Below are positions 5,659 through 9,473 of a DNA stretch of 9,473 bases, in pieces; within the stretch, counting starts at the first letter, position 1, and each line of letters starts with the position of its first letter. Position numbers and translations under genes: made by a program. The notes beneath the pieces were generated by a model, which saw only the letters and a program-made list of their open reading frames with translations, searched no databases and had not been told where the DNA came from. Source of the stretch: Candidatus Omnitrophota bacterium (GTDB taxonomy: Bacteria > Omnitrophota > Gorgyraeia > Aquiviventales > Aquiviventaceae); assembly GCA_016206725.1 (NCBI GenBank), contig JACQRA010000003.1:1-9473 (forward strand). The letters run 5' to 3'.

Positions 5659-6950
5659 CCGCGACGAACGCTGGCCAGTACCTCAAAAAACTCTCCGAAG
5701 GACTTCCGCGCGCACTCAGCGCCCTGAATGGTCGTCTCGCCTTCAGCAATCAAGCCGGCCACCGCCAGGCTCATCGCCGTCCGGTGGTCGTTGAAACTCT
5801 CAACGCTGTTGCCTCGCAGCGATCCCCCCGCGACCTTCACCCCTGCCTGCCCGTCAGGCGTGATCTGTGCGCCAAGCTGACGCAACCCCGTCGTCATCGA
5901 GTGCAACCGATCCGTTTCTTTCACCCGAAGCTCCTCCAGCCCCTCAAATGTCGTCGCCCCTTGGGCCGCGCAGGCCGCCACCATCAAGATCGGCAGCTCA
6001 TCGATCAGTTGTGGAACCTCATGGGCTGTGATGGTCGTACCGTGCAACGGTGCCGAGACAACCCGAATCGTCCCACGAGGCTCCCACGCCTCTTCTTCGA
6101 CGCTCACCTCCAATGACGCTCCCATGCGCCGGAGCACCGTCAGGAACGCGCTCCGAGTGGGATTCAGTCCCACGTCACGAATGATTAAGACGGAGTCCGG
6201 CGTCATCGTCGCCGCCACGATGAAGAACGCCGCGCTTGAGACATCGCCGGGGATGAGCAGACGACCAGGAGGATGCAAAGCTTTTCGTGGCGGCTTCAGC
6301 GTCAGGGTTGCCTGCTCGCAATGGAGATCAATCCCCAGACGCTGAAAGAGCCGTTCGGTGTGATCGCGCGTCGGATACGGCTCGCTGATGGTCGTCGGCC
6401 CATCCGCCGAGAGGCCGGCTAAGAGAATGGCGGATTTCACTTGGGCGCTGGCAATCGGCATCGAGTAGCGCAGCGCGCGAAGCGGCCGACGTCCGGTGAT
6501 GTGGAGCGGCGGGTGGAGTTCCGCGTTGGATGCTCCGACAATCCGTGCGCCCATCTGCGTGAGAGGCTCCGCGATGCGCCGCATGGGTCGCTGGCACAAG
6601 GAGGCTGAAGCGGTCAATCGGCTTTCGAAGGGCTGGCCAGCCAGCAGCCCGGCCGCCAAGCGGATCGTTGTGCCGGATTCCCCGCAGTCAAGGTCGCTGC
6701 GCGGCGGCTGCAGGCCGCTCAAGCCCACGCCGTGCACGCGGATGCCGTGAGGCAGCCGGTCACTCGCGACACCGAGGCCTTGCAACGCGCCGAGGGTCCG
6801 CTGACAATCATCCCCGGAAGGCCACGGCGAGATCTCGCTCACCCCTTCAACGAGGGCACAGCACAGCGCGGCTCGATGACCGATCGCTTTGTCCGCCGGC
6901 ACCGCCATCTCACCGCGGATCGATGAACCCCGCCGAATCGTCACGTTCAT
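5655..6950 (-). CDS. aroA: 3-Phosphoshikimate 1-carboxyvinyltransferase (EPSP synthase)
   Basis: This enzyme transfers the enolpyruvyl group of phosphoenolpyruvate to shikimate 3-phosphate, the sixth step of the cytoplasmic shikimate pathway to chorismate. The 431-residue product (family about 425-450) shows, in order, DKAIGHR (20-26), ESGTTIR (91-97), RPMRR (121-125), SAQVKSA (168-174), GDVSSAAFF (235-243), catalytic Asp in IDELP (D317), RVKETDR (342-348), NDHRTAM (387-393) and KSF near the end (416-418). Catalytic-type K21, R26, D317, E345, R348 and K416 are present. Unusually, the N-terminal motif normally close to PGDKS-I-SHR reads PADKAIGHR, with the Ser after the Lys replaced by Ala, and the usual NSGTT/NAGT motif reads ESGTT. 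ATG 6950 is preferred because it gives the usual few residues before the first repeat; GTG 6959 is possible. Neither has a clear ribosome binding site. Its stop codon lies inside the mreB promoter. Confidence 0.95.
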   Translation of the reverse strand: MNVTIRRGSSIRGEMAVPADKAIGHRAALCCALVEGVSEISPWPSGDDCQRTLGALQGLGVASDRLPHGIRVHGVGLSGLQPPRSDLDCGESGTTIRLAAGLLAGQPFESRLTASASLCQRPMRRIAEPLTQMGARIVGASNAELHPPLHITGRRPLRALRYSMPIASAQVKSAILLAGLSADGPTTISEPYPTRDHTERLFQRLGIDLHCEQATLTLKPPRKALHPPGRLLIPGDVSSAAFFIVAATMTPDSVLIIRDVGLNPTRSAFLTVLRRMGASLEVSVEEEAWEPRGTIRVVSAPLHGTTITAHEVPQLIDELPILMVAACAAQGATTFEGLEELRVKETDRLHSMTTGLRQLGAQITPDGQAGVKVAGGSLRGNSVESFNDHRTAMSLAVAGLIAEGETTIQGAECARKSFGEFFEVLASVRRG

Positions 6951-6967
6951 AGGATGCACCCGGTGAC

Positions 6968-6991
6968 AAAAAATCCCCCTCCTCGGGGGAT
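6968..6991 (-). terminator. Intrinsic terminator after the coiled-coil gene
   Basis: On the minus strand ATCCCCC (6991-6985) and GGGGGAT (6979-6973) form a 7-bp stem with a 5-nt loop, followed by a run of six T (6973-6968, sharing one base with the stem). It lies about 50 nt past the stop at 7042 and just ahead of aroA. It should therefore separate aroA from upstream transcription, unless read-through supplies aroA, for which I see no clear promoter of its own. Confidence 0.8.
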
Positions 6992-7009
6992 CTTGTCTTC
7001 TTTCTTTCC

Positions 7010-7037
7010 ACTGACTACTTACTGCTTACTACTTACT
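7010..7037. repeat. TACTTACT short tandem repeat
   Basis: Degenerate 7-8-nt units (CTGACTA, CTTACTG, CTTACTA, CTTACT) lie between the stop of the coiled-coil gene and its terminator. Stretches of this kind recur between genes in some Nitrospira-like genomes, from memory. No hairpin is evident. Confidence 0.6.
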
Positions 7038-7041
7038 CTTC

Positions 7042-7845
7042 TCACAGCGCCGCTCTCACCGAATCCCCTTCTCGAATGGACTCCTTTTTGGATTGCGGCA
7101 GGATGGCAGCTGCCGAGAGCTCGTCATAAATCTTTTCCACTTTCACCCGCCCGAGGATCTGGTTGTCACGAATCACTTGGAACTCCTGTCCGAGCGACAG
7201 ACCGTGATTCTTCCCCAGGTTCATCACGACGAAATCATATTCTCGATTCACCACGACCACCTGCCCCGCCGTCCCCCCTGACGAGGCTGACGATCCTCCC
7301 ACCCCGCCGTCCGTCACCACCACCTTTTCCAGCTCGACGGTCGGTTGATCCTGCGACAGCTCGACCACTTTGTCTTCTAATTCCGCCTTGGCGGTCTCGA
7401 TCTGGTTAAGCTCGACTTCGAGGCTCTTTTGCCGTTCGGTGAGCTGCGCGATCCGTTGGGTCAGTTGGGTACGTTCCGTCCGCACTTGTTCGAGGTCTTT
7501 GCTTAAGCGATCAATCTCTTGCTGGCGCCCCTCCACCGCTTTGGCGAGCTCGTCTTTCGCGTGCTGCTCATCGGCCAGTTGCTGCGCCAACTGATCGAGA
7601 TCGGCCCTGGCTTGGGTCAGCTCGCCTTCCAGTTGCACTTTCGCGCTCGTCACCTCAGTCAGTTGTTCTTGGAGCGTGGTGTTCTCGGCTTTGACCACGC
7701 GCAGCTCTTTCTCTCGGACGAGCCGAAGCGCCCGTTCCTGCATCTGGAGAAAGACCGCCGCCCCCGCGCCGGCGATGGCAAGCAGGGTGAAGATGCCCAA
7801 CACAATGACCGCCGCCTTGCCGCTTGCTGATGATCTGGAAACCAT
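7042..7845 (-). CDS. Membrane-anchored coiled-coil protein of unknown function
   Basis: I do not recognise a named family. The 267-residue product has a short Ser/Lys-containing N-terminus, one membrane helix (about 11-33), and a long charged region rich in Leu, Glu and Gln (about 35-165) with heptad-like spacing that predicts a coiled coil. A Gly/Ser/Thr linker (about 180-194) leads to a compact C-terminal domain (about 195-267) containing NREYDFVVMNLG, a GLSLGQEF turn and a closing EGDSV. The layout suggests an inner-membrane anchor with a periplasmic rod and a small beta-rich head. The C-terminal pattern (NHGLSLGQEF...GRVKV...) resembles beta-barrel modules seen in envelope proteins, but that is a weak resemblance. 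The start at 7845 is well supported: AGGAGGT lies about 7 nt upstream and a promoter about 25 nt upstream. It is probably monocistronic, with its own terminator. It may act in the cell envelope like the neighbouring rod-shape genes; that is inference only. Confidence 0.85.
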   Translation of the reverse strand: MVSRSSASGKAAVIVLGIFTLLAIAGAGAAVFLQMQERALRLVREKELRVVKAENTTLQEQLTEVTSAKVQLEGELTQARADLDQLAQQLADEQHAKDELAKAVEGRQQEIDRLSKDLEQVRTERTQLTQRIAQLTERQKSLEVELNQIETAKAELEDKVVELSQDQPTVELEKVVVTDGGVGGSSASSGGTAGQVVVVNREYDFVVMNLGKNHGLSLGQEFQVIRDNQILGRVKVEKIYDELSAAAILPQSKKESIREGDSVRAAL

Positions 7846-7851
7846 TCCCTG

Positions 7852-7897
7852 ACCTCCTGTGTGCAACGAGCCTAGCACACCCCTCTCGGACTGTCAA
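7852..7897 (-). promoter_or_regulatory. Promoter and ribosome binding site of the coiled-coil gene
   Basis: On the minus strand TTGACA (7897-7892) and TAGGCT (7874-7869) have 17-nt spacing, giving initiation near 7862. The Shine-Dalgarno AGGAGGT (7858-7852) then lies 6 nt before the ATG at 7845. The -35 and spacing match those of the mreB promoter. Confidence 0.7.
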
Positions 7898-7919
7898 CAA
7901 GGTGCGCCGGGGAACTGCG

Positions 7920-8234
7920 CTACGGTAGATCAAGCGCAAACTTGATGGCGCAGTTGACCTGCTCGACCTGCTCAGGACTGAGCGCGCCGATTCGACTGGT
8001 CAGGAGGGCTTTCTCAATGGTTCCGATGGAGTCCAGGTTCACGACGCACGGTCGTGGCAGCCCCTCCTTGGAACCTAAGGGAACCTCCACCGGCAAGCCG
8101 CGGATGCGCGTCGTCACCGGGGCCACCGTGACACTCGCTCTCACCCGGTAGGCCTCATCCCGTGAGAGCAACACCACGGGCCGTGTCCCCACAGGCTTCG
8201 GGAATCGCGCCCACCAGAGCTCCCCACGGCGCAT
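7920..8234 (-). CDS. MazF/PemK-family endoribonuclease toxin
   Basis: Toxins of this family cleave mRNA at short sequence motifs and are held inactive by a co-encoded antitoxin. The 104-residue product (family about 105-120) has the typical opening RRGELWWARFP (2-12), the conserved RPVVLLSRD (18-26) with Arg18, VAPVTT (38-42) with the Thr expected in the active site, EVPLG (50-54), VVNLDSIGTI (64-73) and a C-terminal helix (86-101). ATG 8234 overlaps the TAA stop of the upstream gene by one base (TAATG), a standard toxin-antitoxin junction. A longer reading to 8279 would overlap the antitoxin. The cut site and whether it is active cannot be told from sequence. Confidence 0.9.
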   Translation of the reverse strand: MRRGELWWARFPKPVGTRPVVLLSRDEAYRVRASVTVAPVTTRIRGLPVEVPLGSKEGLPRPCVVNLDSIGTIEKALLTSRIGALSPEQVEQVNCAIKFALDLP

Positions 8235-8491
8235 TACCACGGGTCCTGACGAAAGACGGGGGTGGCGAGTTGCGTCCACGCGCGCGCTTCCCGTCTGGAT
8301 TCGGGATGCCGCTGGTAGCCCTCGATATACTGACGCACCCTGGCCTGTTCTTGCTGTTGGGCCAGCCAGGCGCGCAAGGCGTCCACCACCGCTTCACTCC
8401 GACTGAGTTTTAATTTCCGCCGAGCCCGTTCGATGGACCGAAACGTCTCCTGCGGCATGCTGATCGCCACCTTCGCGGTTCCATGCCCCAT
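8234..8491 (-). CDS. Ribbon-helix-helix antitoxin
   Basis: The 85-residue protein begins with KVAISMPQETFRSIERAR, a beta strand followed by a helix, then LKLSRSEAVVDALRAWL (about 28-44). This is the ribbon-helix-helix DNA-binding fold typical of MazE/CopG-like antitoxins that bind their own promoter as dimers. The C-terminal half (45-85), rich in Gln, Arg and Glu, is where toxin binding would be expected. GGAGG lies 8 nt before ATG 8491, a strong ribosome binding site. The gene lies directly upstream of the toxin in the same transcript and probably represses it through the palindrome at 8508-8521. Confidence 0.88.
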   Translation of the reverse strand: MGHGTAKVAISMPQETFRSIERARRKLKLSRSEAVVDALRAWLAQQQEQARVRQYIEGYQRHPESRREARAWTQLATPVFRQDPW

Positions 8492-8507
8492 CCGGTATTC
8501 CTCCTTT

Positions 8508-8544
8508 CATACTAGAGTATGACCTATCAGGGGTAGGTTTTCAA
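8508..8544 (-). promoter_or_regulatory. Toxin-antitoxin promoter with operator-like palindrome
   Basis: On the minus strand TTGAAA (8544-8539) and CATACT (8521-8516) are separated by 17 nt. The -10 is the first arm of the inverted repeat CATACT-CT-AGTATG (8521-8508), a plausible ribbon-helix-helix operator that would block the polymerase when bound. The -35 overlaps the last codons of bioD, so the module is inserted very tightly after that gene. Confidence 0.55.
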
Positions 8545-9377
8545 GTGGCTGTCCCCTGTCCCGGCATTCCCAGGCTGAGCAGCCACTCCAACAAGACCGG
8601 CGAACAATGGCGTTCCACCCACCTCACAAGCTGATGGCGCCACCGTGAATCCGAAACGCTCCCAGACATCAACGAAGCCTCATACGGCGTCTGGCCCAAC
8701 AGCGGTATGGAAGATGGGGGACACAAACAATTTCGCAAATCTGTTTGTGTCCCCTTGTTGTACGAAAGGCATTGTTCCAGGGCGTGAGGATTCGTCTGCT
8801 CGGCCAGACGCAGGCCGGCGTCACGCGTGGGAGGATCGGCGGCATTGAGGAGGACGCCACGCATGCGTAATTTCTGGCGCTGGGCTTCTCGAACGGTCAG
8901 GAGCGTATGATTCAGCGTGCCAAGACCCCGTCGGGCCACAATCACCACCGGCAGATTGAAGGCTCGGATCAGATCGGCCACGGTGTGTCGTCGAGTCAGC
9001 GGCACCAGCAACCCGCCGATCCCCTCTATCATAAGGAAGCGATGTCGCGCTTGCAGTTGTTCAGACGCCCGACGAATCGAATCCCAGCGAATGGATTGCC
9101 CGGCTCGTTGGGCCGCGACATAGGGGGCTAAGGGCTCGCGGAAACAGACCGGATTGATGAGCGACACGGGATCGTCCACCCCCGCAGCACGAGCCAGCAC
9201 CATTGCATCAGGCGAGATCCACTGATCTTGCCGCCGTATCCCACCCGTCGCAATGGGCTTCATCACCCCGACGTCGAGACCCTTCGCACGACACCACGCC
9301 GCCAATCCTGCCGCGATGAGCGTCTTCCCCACTCCCGTATCAGTTCCAGTAATAAACAGCCCCACTGGTCGTCCCAT
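8541..9377 (-). CDS. bioD: ATP-dependent dethiobiotin synthetase with in-frame insertion
   Basis: BioD closes the ureido ring of dethiobiotin from 7,8-diaminopelargonate, CO2 and ATP, the penultimate step of biotin synthesis, in the cytoplasm. The product has the P-loop GTDTGVGKT (11-19), MKPIATGG (39-46), EGIGGLLVPL (118-127, where EGAGG is usual), DLIRAF (135-140) and RRGLGTLNHTLLT (149-161). At 278 residues it is longer than the usual 220-240. Residues about 203-222, Cys- and Pro-rich, interrupt the normal run from NPHAL to IPLLGQTPY and are encoded by a palindromic element. The C-terminus past about 265 is also repeat-derived (GGGACAGGGGACAG). The insertion lies in the C-terminal part, away from the P-loop. 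ATG 9377 has a weak GGTGA about 7 nt upstream. Other biotin genes may lie to the right of the window. Confidence 0.94.
   Translation of the reverse strand: MGRPVGLFITGTDTGVGKTLIAAGLAAWCRAKGLDVGVMKPIATGGIRRQDQWISPDAMVLARAAGVDDPVSLINPVCFREPLAPYVAAQRAGQSIRWDSIRRASEQLQARHRFLMIEGIGGLLVPLTRRHTVADLIRAFNLPVVIVARRGLGTLNHTLLTVREAQRQKLRMRGVLLNAADPPTRDAGLRLAEQTNPHALEQCLSYNKGTQTDLRNCLCPPSSIPLLGQTPYEASLMSGSVSDSRWRHQLVRWVERHCSPVLLEWLLSLGMPGQGTAT
8549..8562. repeat. GGGACAG direct repeat at the bioD 3' end
   Basis: On the minus strand GGGACAG occurs twice in tandem, encoding the last residues before the bioD stop. It resembles half of a GGGGACA-type palindrome such as the one at 8717-8754, but no partner arm is visible here. 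Confidence 0.4.
8717..8754. repeat. Palindromic element inside bioD
   Basis: The 13-bp perfect arms GGGGACACAAACA (8717-8729) and TGTTTGTGTCCCC (8742-8754) flank an inner ATTT-CGC-AAAT hairpin, leaving one bulged base, so nearly the whole element folds. It is in frame with bioD, and the extra coding DNA (roughly 60 nt including flanks) matches the extra protein length. No T-run follows on the coding strand. Confidence 0.85.
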
Positions 9378-9394
9378 GAAGTCACCGATGTTAT

Positions 9395-9467
9395 CGTATT
9401 TCGTATATCGTATGTCGTATTTCGTGTGAATAGTTCACGAAATACGACTCACGAAATACGAGATACG
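9395..9467. repeat. CGTATTTCG repeat array upstream of bioD
   Basis: Units CGTATTTCG, TATATCG, TATGTCG and CGTATTTCG run head to tail, then turn into inverted copies. The CGTATTTCGTG (9416-9426) and CACGAAATACG (9436-9446) arms form an 11-bp perfect hairpin with a 9-nt loop, followed by another ACGAAATACGAGATACGG copy. It fills almost the whole visible intergenic region, and I see no clear bioD promoter in it. Confidence 0.8.
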
Positions 9468-9473
9468 GCTTGT

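Noticed and set aside
8235..8279. Longer MazF-like protein starting at 8279
   Set aside because: It would overlap the antitoxin by 46 nt. The family N-terminus begins exactly at ATG 8234 in a TAATG junction.
9395..9467. CRISPR array
   Set aside because: The units are 7-11 nt tandem and inverted copies without regular spacers.

Overview
The window looks like a chromosomal segment of a GC-rich, probably rod-shaped Gram-negative bacterium. Every protein gene I can support lies on the minus strand, so transcription runs from high to low coordinates. The gene content, and intergenic repeats of the CGTATTTCG and TACTTACT type that I recall from Nitrospira-like genomes, suggest Nitrospirota. That placement is an inference made without any search.

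Layout in transcription order (right to left). At 9473-9378 is a repeat-filled intergenic stretch. bioD (9377-8541, dethiobiotin synthetase) follows and carries a palindromic element inserted in frame. Next is a two-gene toxin-antitoxin module: a ribbon-helix-helix antitoxin (8491-8234) and a MazF/PemK-type toxin (8234-7920), with its own promoter and operator-like palindrome overlapping the end of bioD. A membrane-anchored coiled-coil protein of unknown function (7845-7042) has a clear promoter and ribosome binding site and ends at an intrinsic terminator. aroA (6950-5655, EPSP synthase of the shikimate pathway) follows.

The core of the window is the cell-shape operon mreB-mreC-mreD-mrdA-rodA (5611-365). 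Its genes are overlapping or closely spaced. They encode the MreB actin-like filament, its membrane partners MreC and MreD, the PBP2 transpeptidase and the RodA glycosyltransferase, which together make up the elongasome that builds lateral peptidoglycan. A consensus-like promoter (TTGACA-17-TAGGAT) overlaps the aroA stop codon, and its spacer is an 18-bp perfect palindrome. The operon ends in a strong intrinsic terminator that overlaps the rodA stop codon.

Downstream of that terminator (364-1) there is no protein gene. The stretch holds an extended -10 promoter and a well-conserved cyclic-di-GMP-I (GEMM-I) riboswitch aptamer. Beyond the aptamer come a C-rich leader and a terminator-like hairpin with a T-run at the window edge. 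The regulated gene lies outside the window.

A recurring oddity is invasion of genes and operon gaps by short palindromic repeats: one inside bioD, one inside mreD, one forming the mreD 3' end, and one between mreC and mreD. The mreC gene has no ATG, GTG or TTG codon where its N-terminus should begin. Its likely start is ATC in a TAATC junction with mreB.
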